Source: an uncultured Porphyromonas sp. | GTDB lineage: Bacteria > Bacteroidota > Bacteroidia > Bacteroidales > Porphyromonadaceae | NCBI GenBank assembly: GCA_900554935.1 | Contig: USJF01000067.1 | Location: 1-6,924, forward strand | Direction: 5' to 3' | DNA length: 6,924 nt | Shown: piece by piece, positions 1 to 6,286 of the stretch | How the letters are laid out: every line of letters starts with the position of its first letter | Numbering within the stretch: the first letter of the stretch is position 1 | The notes under the pieces: generated by a model | The model's input: only the letters and a program-made list of their open reading frames with translations | Told to the model about the DNA's origin: nothing | Database searches by the model: none | Program-made: the position numbers and the translations under genes

Positions 1-1
1 C

Positions 2-742
2 TCACCTATCCAAGCTAAGTTGGGTAGAAAAGAGAACCTTGCAACGGACAGACGCTTCTCTGTATACGAGCAGGTAATGAATGATGAAGGTGCTATCGTA
101 AGTAAGAGAAGAGGTACGGTACGTGTAGGCACTTACATCGCTGATAATAGAGGTGTCGCAACTGGTGAAAGTACTGACTATACTAAGTTCTATCAGTATG
201 CTGGAGGTAAGCTTTCAGAGGGTATGACGCTTGTAGAGAATCCCGACCTTGGGCTAGGTGCCAATATCGTAGCTAGCTACATGCTGGCTGGTCTTGAGCT
301 AGACTATCGCGCTTCCGACCTTATTGGTAAGCTATTCAAGGGCAAGGGCTCTATGCCAGGTCTATTTGTATATGGTAGGTTCGCCCTCCCATTTGGTACC
401 AAAGCTACCGTAGGGGATAAGTTTGGCCTTGTTAAGTTTGGTGAAGGTACAAATCTAACCCTTATCTATCGCTATGATGTAGGTGTGCGTAAGGAGTTCA
501 ACTTCGCACGTTTGCTCACCGCTTCAGTGAATGCAGGTTACGGTGCCTTTGCTATCTCTGGTTACGAGTCTAAGTGCAACTATGTATCAGGTGGTGCTCG
601 CTTCGGTGCTTATGTATCTCCTAGCGTATCTATTTATGCTATGGCTGAGTATAGCTATTTCTTTACAGGTAGTAAAGTGATATCCGAGGCTTATGGTATT
701 AGCCCAATTAACTTCGGCCTTGGCTTACGCTTTGGCTTCTAA
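2..742 (+). CDS. Outer-membrane beta-barrel protein, 5'-truncated by window edge
   Basis: The reading frame is open back to the first bases of the window (frame from base 2). The TTG at 20 is therefore probably an internal codon, and the true start lies upstream. The visible part is 246 residues. The first ~75 residues look like a soluble beta-rich module (DRRFSVYEQV, GTVRVGTYIADN, then TKFYQYAGGKLSEGM). This resembles the SH3-like 'vehicle for a value' segments found in Bacteroidales envelope proteins and in FlgT C-terminal domains; that likeness is from memory. From about base 250 the protein becomes a series of alternating amphipathic strands separated by Gly/Asn turns. It ends in GLGLRFGF, with the C-terminal Phe typical of outer-membrane barrels recognised by the BAM machinery. 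No ligand or enzymatic role can be inferred. It lies 104 bp upstream of the lipoprotein gene and is probably part of the same envelope gene group. Confidence 0.75.
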   Translation, partial: SPIQAKLGRKENLATDRRFSVYEQVMNDEGAIVSKRRGTVRVGTYIADNRGVATGESTDYTKFYQYAGGKLSEGMTLVENPDLGLGANIVASYMLAGLELDYRASDLIGKLFKGKGSMPGLFVYGRFALPFGTKATVGDKFGLVKFGEGTNLTLIYRYDVGVRKEFNFARLLTASVNAGYGAFAISGYESKCNYVSGGARFGAYVSPSVSIYAMAEYSYFFTGSKVISEAYGISPINFGLGLRFGF

Positions 743-764
743 CGATATACGCTTATAGTCAATC

Positions 765-810
765 GTTCTATCCTTTCTCCGACTTAAGGAAAGTTGGGAG
801 GGGGTAGGAC
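765..810 (+). other. Long imperfect inverted repeat (RNA hairpin candidate) between barrel and lipoprotein genes
   Basis: The outer arms GTTCTATC (765-772) and GGTAGGAC (803-810) pair over 8 positions, two of them G-U. The inner arms CTCCGACTT (777-785) and AAGTTGGGAG (791-800) pair with one bulged G and one G-U, closing on the loop AAGGA. No T-run follows, so this is not a standard intrinsic terminator. It could be a weak or processed terminator, or a 3' stability element separating expression of the barrel gene from the genes behind it. The pairing was worked out by hand and no folding energy was computed. Confidence 0.4.
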
Positions 811-846
811 GCTTGCTCGATTATTTAATATAGATCATTATTTGTG

Positions 847-1329
847 ATGAAAAAGATTCTTTACTTACTCTGTATTTCTAGCTTGTTACTTGCTCTTTCG
901 GGTTGCAAGTCAACTGCTAATTATGGTTATGAATTACATAGCTTAGCTGTAGGCTCTCAAGGCTCTTCGCTCGTAAAGGTTTACTCTTATGGACGTACGC
1001 AAGATAAGGCGATCCAGCAGGCTAAGCGCGATGCGGTACACGGGATACTCTTCAAAGGGGTTCCTGGTGGTGCAGGTGTCAGCCAGCAGCCAGCACTCGT
1101 TAAGCCCAACGAACAGGCGGAGCATGAGTCGTTCTTCAAAAAGTTCTTTGACAGTGGCGAGTATCTACGCTTCGTGAGCCTCTCTTCCGATGGCACAGTT
1201 TCTGCTCAAGACCGCTTGAAGGTGGGCAATATGTACAAGGTGGGTGTTGCTGTATCTGTACAGAAAGATGCACTTCGCAAGTATCTTGAGGAGCAGGGGG
1301 TGATTAAGAAACTTGATTTCTTGTTTTAA
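847..1329 (+). CDS. Small secreted lipoprotein, LPP20/FlgT-N-like pattern, function unknown
   Basis: This is a 160-residue protein. The ATG at 847 is preferred over the GTG directly before it (844), which would add only one residue. Residues 1-20 form a lipoprotein signal: MKK, a hydrophobic stretch, then the lipobox LSGC with Cys20 as the lipidated residue. The protein is thus expected to be membrane-anchored and to face the periplasm or cell surface. The mature part has a strand (SLVKVYSYG) followed by a helix with regularly spaced alanines (residues ~53-71, DKAIQQAKRDAVHGILFKG). It ends with a strand-helix unit (YKVGVAVSVQKDALRKYLEEQGVI). This strand-then-Ala-rich-helix order resembles LPP20/FlgT N-terminal domains, but that is a resemblance by eye only. 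It is followed 14 bp later by the DUF6175-like gene, so cotranscription is very likely. No specific function is assigned. Confidence 0.8.
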   Translation: MKKILYLLCISSLLLALSGCKSTANYGYELHSLAVGSQGSSLVKVYSYGRTQDKAIQQAKRDAVHGILFKGVPGGAGVSQQPALVKPNEQAEHESFFKKFFDSGEYLRFVSLSSDGTVSAQDRLKVGNMYKVGVAVSVQKDALRKYLEEQGVIKKLDFLF

Positions 1330-1343
1330 TAAACAGTAGGGCT

Positions 1344-2210
1344 ATGAAAAGAATTACTATTTTTATCTCCTTAGTACTATTGTTATTCACCTCTGTGCAG
1401 GCCTTTGGGCAAGCAGCTAAGAAGCCACGTATCATGATTATCCCTTCAGACGCTCTATTGCTCAAGATGGGGTTGCTCGAGGGGACAGACGACCTTGGCC
1501 AGCTTAATTTTTACCAGCACTACAATCTAGCTTTCCTTAATGATGAGGTAAAGGCTGTGGTTGCAAAGTTTGGAGAGCTGATGAAGGATAGAGGCTTCCC
1601 TATGACTAGTCTTGAAATGGAACTCAAGAAGGTGCAGAATAATGAGGAATACGTTATTCCACGTGATATTGATGTGATGCTCAATTACGAGCTAAAGGAG
1701 GTGGGGCCAAGGCAATGCCTCTACGTTACCTTTGAGGGTATTGAGGTGTGCAGTAGCAAGCAGATCGCTGGTGCTAGTGGGGAGAGTGCTCCAGCTATTG
1801 GCGCTATGCCCCAGAGCTTGCTTGCTGAGGCGGTGATTGATAAGATTGATAAGTTTAATGATCAATTGATGAGTACCTTCCAGGAAATGGCCGAGAAGGG
1901 TCGTGAAGCGTCTATACATATCATTAGCCGAAGCCAGGCAATTGACGATGACTTTGGTTCAACTACATTGGAGGATCTTATCACACAGTGGTTGGATAGA
2001 AATTGTGTGCGAGGAGCCTACTCCGTTGATAATGTAGATGAGCATAACTTCCAAGCCTCTCAGGTGATGATGCCTCTTTTCGATGAAAATGGCAAGGCCC
2101 TAGATGGTCGTAAGTTCTTCACCCCACTTCGCAAATACCTTAAGGATTGTGGGCTTAATGCCAAGCTAAGGAATGAAGGTATCGGAAAAGTAACCATAAC
2201 CATTGAGTAA
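1344..2210 (+). CDS. DUF6175-like secreted protein
   Basis: This is a 288-residue protein with a Sec signal peptide: MKR, a hydrophobic core at ~4-19, and likely cleavage around residues 20-23 (VQA-FGQA). There is no lipobox or internal membrane segment, so it should be periplasmic or secreted. I recognise the Bacteroidetes family DUF6175 from several features. These are KPRIMIIPSD near residues 27-36, FGELMKDRGFP at 76-86, IAGASGESAP at 141-150, a helical FNDQLMSTFQEMAEKGRE segment at 171-188, and a C-terminal half with PLFDENGKALDGR at 244-256. The assignment is from memory of family sequences and was not searched. The biochemical role of the family is unknown to me. The alpha/beta order suggests two related subdomains (about 25-145 and 185-288). 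It lies between the lipoprotein gene (14 bp upstream) and the TPR-like gene (6 bp downstream) and probably works with both in the envelope. Confidence 0.8.
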   Translation: MKRITIFISLVLLLFTSVQAFGQAAKKPRIMIIPSDALLLKMGLLEGTDDLGQLNFYQHYNLAFLNDEVKAVVAKFGELMKDRGFPMTSLEMELKKVQNNEEYVIPRDIDVMLNYELKEVGPRQCLYVTFEGIEVCSSKQIAGASGESAPAIGAMPQSLLAEAVIDKIDKFNDQLMSTFQEMAEKGREASIHIISRSQAIDDDFGSTTLEDLITQWLDRNCVRGAYSVDNVDEHNFQASQVMMPLFDENGKALDGRKFFTPLRKYLKDCGLNAKLRNEGIGKVTITIE

Positions 2211-2216
2211 CTCTGT

Positions 2217-3161
2217 ATGAATAAACGTTTGATATATATTGTAGCTATGGTACTAAGTGCCTATGCTATGGCATTGAGTGCAAATGCTCAAGGTGTTCCT
2301 ATTACTCCAGCTCACGCCAAGTCGGACTATGAGCTAAGTAATAAGGTAGATACGCAACTGAAAAATAAGATGGTGAAGGCGCTTAATGCCGTGGGGCTGG
2401 TTAATAACGACCCACTGGCACGCTTCGCTCTTCTCCCAACCATCGGGATAGTGTCGGAGAATACTCGAGCTTCGGTACCAGTGAAAACTGATATGGAGCT
2501 CGACTTTACCTTCTCTATCGTTGATTGGATGACTGGCAATGTGTATGATACCGAGAGTATCGTCGTAAAGAGTACTGGAACCACAAAGCAAAATACTATT
2601 GCAAAAGCGGCTTCGAGTCTCAAACTCGATACTCCCGAATTTCAATCTTTCCTCGGTAGAGCCCAGCAACGGATCATCTCTTACTATGAGGCGAACCTGA
2701 AGAATATGCTCAATCAGGCCAAGAACTTATCTAAGCAGGGTGAATACGAGCATGCTCTTTATGTACTAGGTGAGATACCATCTGCAGTTAATGGATATGA
2801 CAGGGTGGTAGCAGCGATGAATGAATGCTACAAACTTTATAATGATAAGTTGGCAGCAGATCTATGTCAAAAAGCCGAGGCTGCATGGATTGCAAGTCCT
2901 AACCAAAATGGAGCTCAAGAGGCGCTCGCCCTCTTATCTCAAATCCCCTCCAACACCTCTTCAGCTAGTAGAGCGAAAGCTATTATGAATAAGATAGAGA
3001 AAAAACTATCTGCCGACGAGAGGCGGGAGTGGGCACTCAGAGAAAAGGAGCTGAATAGGAGGCACAAGGAGACTATGGCCGCCACTCAAGCTGCTAGAGC
3101 TATCGGTGTAGCTTATGCTAAGAACCAACCTAAGACGGTAACTAAGATCATCCTATGGTAG
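2217..3161 (+). CDS. Secreted protein with TPR-like helical repeats, last gene of envelope operon
   Basis: This is a 314-residue protein with a clear Sec signal peptide (residues 1-24, AXA site ANA before Gln25). The mature N-terminal part (~35-155) has an alpha/beta look. It includes a helix (NKVDTQLKNKMVKALNAVGLV), a strand around ARFALLPTIGIV and a strand pair around MELDFTFSIVDWMTGNVYDT. This order recalls the CsgG/TolB-N-like fold of envelope lipoproteins, which is inference. Residues ~160-260 are helical with two similar units, each containing EHALYVLGEIPS- or QEALALLSQIPS-type motifs, and read as degenerate TPRs for protein binding. Residues ~262-290 are highly charged and probably helical or coiled coil. 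The start lies 6 bp after the DUF6175-like stop, so translational coupling is likely. The gene ends 35 bp before a strong hairpin terminator. The partner is unknown; the other operon products are the natural candidates. Confidence 0.78.
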   Translation: MNKRLIYIVAMVLSAYAMALSANAQGVPITPAHAKSDYELSNKVDTQLKNKMVKALNAVGLVNNDPLARFALLPTIGIVSENTRASVPVKTDMELDFTFSIVDWMTGNVYDTESIVVKSTGTTKQNTIAKAASSLKLDTPEFQSFLGRAQQRIISYYEANLKNMLNQAKNLSKQGEYEHALYVLGEIPSAVNGYDRVVAAMNECYKLYNDKLAADLCQKAEAAWIASPNQNGAQEALALLSQIPSNTSSASRAKAIMNKIEKKLSADERREWALREKELNRRHKETMAATQAARAIGVAYAKNQPKTVTKIILW

Positions 3162-3196
3162 CCCCTTTCTCTTAAGGAGAATACGTAAAAAAGAGA

Positions 3197-3245
3197 CTAT
3201 TGCACGAAGGCGCTCTATGGCATTACCTTCGTGCAATAGCTTTTT
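3197..3245. terminator. Bidirectional intrinsic terminator between convergent genes
   Basis: This is a perfect 14-bp stem: CTATTGCACGAAGG (3197-3210) pairs with CCTTCGTGCAATAG (3226-3239), with a 15-nt loop. It is followed by CTTTTT on the + strand. It is preceded by AAAAAAGAGA, which reads as a T-rich tail for transcription coming from the minus strand. It sits between the end of the envelope operon (+) and the end of dacB (-) and can stop both. Confidence 0.93.
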
Positions 3246-3248
3246 AAG

Positions 3249-4688
3249 TTAGTAGCCGAAGGCGGAGAGGAGGATATCCTCCATAGCTCGGCGGATGGTG
3301 GAGGAGCTGCCGTAGAAGTTATTGACCATAAGAGCTACGGTATAGGTGTGCCCCTCTATCTCCACGTAACCAGCGTAGCAGATCACATTACGGAGCGTAC
3401 CGCTCTTGAGGCGCGCTTTACCCTGGAGGGGAGTGCCCTTGAGGAAATGGGAGAGAGTCCCTTCCATACCGGCTCTTGGGAGGAGGCTTCGGAAGCTACC
3501 GGAAGGATCGGCGCGCTCTATTTTGCCCAGCATTGTGGCGAGGAAATAGGCCGAGACCCTATTTTCGGGCGAAAGGCCGGAGCCATCCATCATCTCCAAT
3601 TCGCGGGTATTGATGCCCCGGCTACTCCAGTAGCGGTGTACCTCTTCGATGGCGGTCTGAGTAGCGTTGTGCCCTGGTCGTGGTGCCTTGTCCCAAGTAA
3701 GCTGTCGGAGCAACCCTTCGGCAAAGAGATTGTGACTGTAGTGTAGGGTGATCTGGATCAGCGTGCGAAGGGGGGCCGATTGGTAGGTGAAGAGGAGCTG
3801 CGTCTCTGGCGGAAGGTGGCGAACCACTCGTGCTTCCCCTGCCACTTCGATCCCTGCCCCTTGGCATACCTGCCGAAGGCGATCTGCCACAAAAAGCGGA
3901 GGATTTGGGAGTGCCGCCCTTACCCTAAGTTTCTCTATTCGCTCGGGGTAGGCACCTGTAATATCGTAGCTCCCATCGGGGTGAGGAAAGGGGGAGATGT
4001 AGAGGGAGTCTCGAGAGCGACTAGAGGTGATTTGGTAGGCCTTCTGTAGCTTCAGCTCTGGCACTGCAGGGGAGACCTCATAGCTCTTTCCGTAGTGGCT
4101 AAAGTGTAGGGCATAGCTATTGTCGTAAGCATTGAGGCTCCAGAGCCCCGGGGCATAGGCATTGCCCATATCATAGGCTATCCAGCGTGGGTTGACAGCT
4201 TGGAAGTCGCTCTCTGGGCTGAGGGCGATGATATTCCCCTTGATCTGTGTGATCCCCTTGGCCTTTAGTGCCGAGGCCACCTCCTTGAAGAAGCGATCTT
4301 GGTCACTATTCCAGAAGTAACGAGAGCCGATGGAGGGGTCGCCGTGCCCCACAATGTAGAGGTCGCCCTCCAGCTTCCCTTGAGCAATAGTGCCAGTGGT
4401 GTGGATCTCAGTAGGAATCCTTAGCCCTCCTCCCTTTTGGCTCCAAAGGGTAGCAGTGGAGATCAGTTTCATAGTGCTGGCAGGAGTAGCAAGGTGGTGA
4501 CTTCGGATACCCACCAACTCTTGGCCACTCTCGGCATCTTGGATGGAGAGGGTCCAGAAGGATTGCGACAGTGCTGCCGGTTCGCTCGGCACTTTCACCC
4601 TTTGTGCTGATGCAGGGGAAAGGAGTAAGAGGTGAAGCAGAAGCAGTAGCCCACCTATTCTTATTGGTCTCTGTTTGTATCTCATCAT
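3249..4688 (-). CDS. dacB: D-alanyl-D-alanine carboxypeptidase/endopeptidase, PBP4 type (peptidase S13)
   Basis: This is a 479-residue low-molecular-mass penicillin-binding protein. It trims the terminal D-Ala of peptidoglycan stem peptides and/or cuts D-Ala-meso-DAP cross-links in the periplasm. The signal peptide is residues 1-28 (basic start, a run of leucines, AXA site ASA before Gln29). All S13 active-site motifs are present: SXXK as S71-T-M-K74, SXN as S318-H-N320, and KTG as K428-S-G430-T. Family landmarks G(H)GDPS (~114-119) and DGSGLS (368-373) are also intact. The long insert between the first two motifs fits the extra domains of class C PBPs, and the length is normal for the family. 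ATG at 4688 is the first of two tandem ATGs; starting at 4685 would remove one residue. The gene is divergent from the AI-2E family transporter gene and convergent with the envelope operon. It appears intact and active. Confidence 0.95.
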   Translation of the reverse strand: MMRYKQRPIRIGGLLLLLHLLLLSPASAQRVKVPSEPAALSQSFWTLSIQDAESGQELVGIRSHHLATPASTMKLISTATLWSQKGGGLRIPTEIHTTGTIAQGKLEGDLYIVGHGDPSIGSRYFWNSDQDRFFKEVASALKAKGITQIKGNIIALSPESDFQAVNPRWIAYDMGNAYAPGLWSLNAYDNSYALHFSHYGKSYEVSPAVPELKLQKAYQITSSRSRDSLYISPFPHPDGSYDITGAYPERIEKLRVRAALPNPPLFVADRLRQVCQGAGIEVAGEARVVRHLPPETQLLFTYQSAPLRTLIQITLHYSHNLFAEGLLRQLTWDKAPRPGHNATQTAIEEVHRYWSSRGINTRELEMMDGSGLSPENRVSAYFLATMLGKIERADPSGSFRSLLPRAGMEGTLSHFLKGTPLQGKARLKSGTLRNVICYAGYVEIEGHTYTVALMVNNFYGSSSTIRRAMEDILLSAFGY

Positions 4689-4703
4689 AATTCTCTATCT
4701 TTG
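4674..4703 (+). promoter_or_regulatory. Bacteroidetes-type promoter for the AI-2E family gene
   Basis: TATCTTTG at 4696-4703 matches the Bacteroidetes -7 consensus TAnnTTTG exactly. TTTG at 4674-4677 lies 18 nt upstream as the -33 element. Transcription would start near 4710, about 35 nt before the ATG at 4744. The -33 element lies inside the first codons of the divergent dacB gene. Confidence 0.65.
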
Positions 4704-4705
4704 TG

Positions 4706-4713
4706 CAAAGGTA
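4706..4713 (-). promoter_or_regulatory. Candidate -7 box for dacB
   Basis: Read on the minus strand, 4713-4706 is TACCTTTG, again an exact TAnnTTTG match. The expected start would be near 4699, giving a leader of only about 11 nt before the dacB ATG at 4688. I do not see a good TTG -33 element about 19 nt upstream, so this call is weaker than the opposing promoter. Confidence 0.45.
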
Positions 4714-4743
4714 ATTAAAATTAAAGTGGATGCTTAATAAGAT

Positions 4744-5910
4744 ATGAAACCAAGACAAATTGAGGAGTTTTTTCGGAAACCCTTTACCCTAGATCGTATT
4801 GCCCGTATCGGCTTCGGGCTCTTGATATTAGTGGCGGTAGTATGGCTGGTGGCGCGCCTCAGCTATTTCCTGATACCGTTGATCATCGCTTGGCTTCTGG
4901 CTTATCTGATGTTGCCTCTGCTCCACTTCTTGGAGAATAAGTGCAAGATCCGCAAGCGGTGGCTCTCTACCACCATTGTATTACTGGTGACAATAGGGCT
5001 AGTGGCTGGGCTTTTTGCTATCTTGATTCCGAGTATCTCCAACGAGGTGAGTAGGGGGTGGGCACTGCTGAAGCAATATGATATCGCTGCTTACCTCTTT
5101 AGCCTTCTGCCCGAGGAGCTCTCTACACGAAGCCAGGTGGTACAGAAACTAGAGGAACTGGTGGAGAGTATCAATGTACAGGAGCTACTCGGCTCTATTG
5201 AGAAGATCTTTACAAAGGGATGGAACTTGATTCAAGGGACCTTCGACCTCCTCTCTGGGCTGGCTGTGGTCTATGTATTCATCTTTTATCTAGTCTTCTT
5301 AATGCTCGATTACGAAAAGATCCAAAAGGGCTTTATGCAGATGCTACCAGTGAGTATTCGACCTTTTATGCAGGAACTAGGCGAGGTGACGGGTCACTAT
5401 GCCAATGCTTACTTCCGTAGCCAGGCATTGATAGCGATGATCTGTGGCGTGGTGATGGCGGTGGGCTTCTATATCATCGACTTGCCAATGGGGATTACGC
5501 TAGGACTATTGATAGGCCTTCTGAATATGATTCCTTATATGCAGACTTTAGGCTACTTCCCCTTGGTGATACTAGTGGGCCTACAATCGGTAGTAACGGG
5601 CGATAACTTCTTCCTCCTCCTGCTTGCTGGTGTAGGGGTGGTGGTGCTGAGTGACGTGCTACAGCAAGTGCTCCTTACACCGCTGATCCAAGGACAGTCG
5701 CTCGGTATTCATCCTATTGCGATTCTCCTCTCCCTCACCGTGTGGGGCTCCCTCTTTGGTTTCTTCGGGATGCTCTTTGCCCTACCCCTTACCATGATAT
5801 GCTACCACTTCTATATGAAGTACGTGGTGGGTACCCCCGTAGAGCTCTCGGGTGGCAAAGGGAAATTACCTAAGTTCCACCTTGGCAATAAAGCGAAATC
5901 TGCAGAGTAA
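4744..5910 (+). CDS. AI-2E (PerM/UPF0118) family membrane transporter
   Basis: This is a 388-residue polytopic inner-membrane protein of the AI-2E transporter family. Members have been linked to export of autoinducer-2 or to Na+/H+ antiport, so the substrate cannot be read from the sequence. Hydrophobic segments are at about 22-39, 42-63, 76-97, 168-190, 226-247, 249-265, 267-285, 288-306 and 324-357. A soluble loop (~100-165) sits between the third and fourth segments, as usual for the family. Family motifs are visible: GLLIGLLNMIPYMQTLGYFP (255-273) and D304-VLQQ..LTPLIQGQSLGIHP (to 324), then WGSLFGFFGMLFALPL. The usual Gly-Pro after IPY is replaced by Met-Gln. The start at 4744 fits the promoter at 4674-4703, and no Shine-Dalgarno is seen, as is common in this phylum. 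The length is normal. The gene appears monocistronic, with no clear terminator right after it. Confidence 0.92.
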   Translation: MKPRQIEEFFRKPFTLDRIARIGFGLLILVAVVWLVARLSYFLIPLIIAWLLAYLMLPLLHFLENKCKIRKRWLSTTIVLLVTIGLVAGLFAILIPSISNEVSRGWALLKQYDIAAYLFSLLPEELSTRSQVVQKLEELVESINVQELLGSIEKIFTKGWNLIQGTFDLLSGLAVVYVFIFYLVFLMLDYEKIQKGFMQMLPVSIRPFMQELGEVTGHYANAYFRSQALIAMICGVVMAVGFYIIDLPMGITLGLLIGLLNMIPYMQTLGYFPLVILVGLQSVVTGDNFFLLLLAGVGVVVLSDVLQQVLLTPLIQGQSLGIHPIAILLSLTVWGSLFGFFGMLFALPLTMICYHFYMKYVVGTPVELSGGKGKLPKFHLGNKAKSAE

Positions 5911-5959
5911 ATTACGGGTTCCAAGTAGCTATAGATCATTGCAATATAGGGATAAAAGT

Positions 5960-6053
5960 TGAGTTTGTAACTCAGCGATTGCTTAGTTTGTAACTCAGGG
6001 TCGACGGAGTTTGTAACTCCATAATCGTTTAGTTTGTAACTCGCCGATTGGCA
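5960..6053. repeat. Four-copy 23-bp-period array of AGTTTGTAACTC dyads
   Basis: The 12-mer AGTTTGTAACTC occurs identically at 5962, 5985, 6008 and 6031, so the period is exactly 23 bp. It alternates with 11-nt spacers that differ. Each 12-mer is a dyad (AGTT-TGT-AACT). In copies 1 and 3 the arms extend to six pairs, as TGAGTT/AACTCA and GGAGTT/AACTCC. The spacers after copies 1 and 4 are themselves small dyads: AGC-GATT-GCT and GCC-GATT-GGC. Units 1 and 4 agree at 18 of 23 positions. The period equals that of the BrickBuilt MITE minisatellite described in Porphyromonas gingivalis, as I recall it. I cannot confirm sequence identity. Confidence 0.9.
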
Positions 6054-6198
6054 AGCTACAAGCACCGCAATGCTTTGACATAAAGCTTTAAATTGAGGAT
6101 TTTGCACGAAGTGCCATTCTCGCACATTAATCCCCCTCTCCAACCCCTCGCCCCCTTGTGGGTCGGACAACTCTATATCTGGGACAATTACCAGTGCT

Positions 6199-6233
6199 CT
6201 ATCCCTTCCTTTTGAACCAATTGGTGGGGATAG
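6199..6233 (+). promoter_or_regulatory. Inverted repeat/hairpin upstream of tpx
   Basis: CTATCCC (6199-6205) and GGGATAG (6227-6233) form a 7-bp inverted repeat. It encloses the 10-bp perfect palindrome ACCAATTGGT (6216-6225). CTGTTTT follows at 6234-6240. It could be a weak terminator for transcription entering from the left or an operator for tpx, whose start is 53 bp downstream. Neither role can be decided from the sequence. Confidence 0.4.
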
Positions 6234-6286
6234 CTGTTTTATCAACAGGAACAAATCATTCAATAACCAATTAATAAATAGTCAAT

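Larger units (their letters stand above)
5911..6286. other. 376-bp intergenic region with repeat array, pyrimidine-rich stretch and hairpin
   Basis: No credible gene is seen here. In order it holds a 23-bp-period repeat array (5960-6053), flanked by GTAGCT (5925-5930) and its inverse AGCTAC (6054-6059). Next come two small hairpins: GCTTT-gacat-AAAGC near 6072-6086 and GCAC-gaa-GTGC at 6104-6114. A pyrimidine-rich stretch at about 6131-6155 and a palindrome/hairpin (6199-6233) follow, then an AT-rich leader before tpx. A weak -7-like TATATCTG (6174-6181) has a poorly spaced TTG (6156-6158); no convincing tpx promoter was found. Confidence 0.7.

Noticed and set aside
20..22. TTG at base 20 as start of the barrel protein
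   Set aside because: The frame is open to the window edge and no signal peptide follows the TTG, which an outer-membrane protein requires.
5960..6053. CRISPR array
   Set aside because: The repeat is only 12 bp with 11-nt spacers that share motifs with each other, and no cas gene is nearby. It fits a minisatellite or iteron pattern instead.
6102..6111. TTGCACGAAG shared with the terminator stem at 3200-3209
   Set aside because: A single 10-mer match with different flanks is too short to call a dispersed repeat without genome-wide counts.
6230..6243. OxyR-type site upstream of tpx
   Set aside because: Only one ATAGnT half-site fits; the second half of the ATAG-N7-CTAT pattern is not present.
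5811..6263. Minus-strand 150-codon open frame over the 3' end of the AI-2E gene and the repeat array
   Set aside because: It overlaps a solid gene and translates the repeat array and pyrimidine-rich stretch. It shows no recognisable domain or start context.
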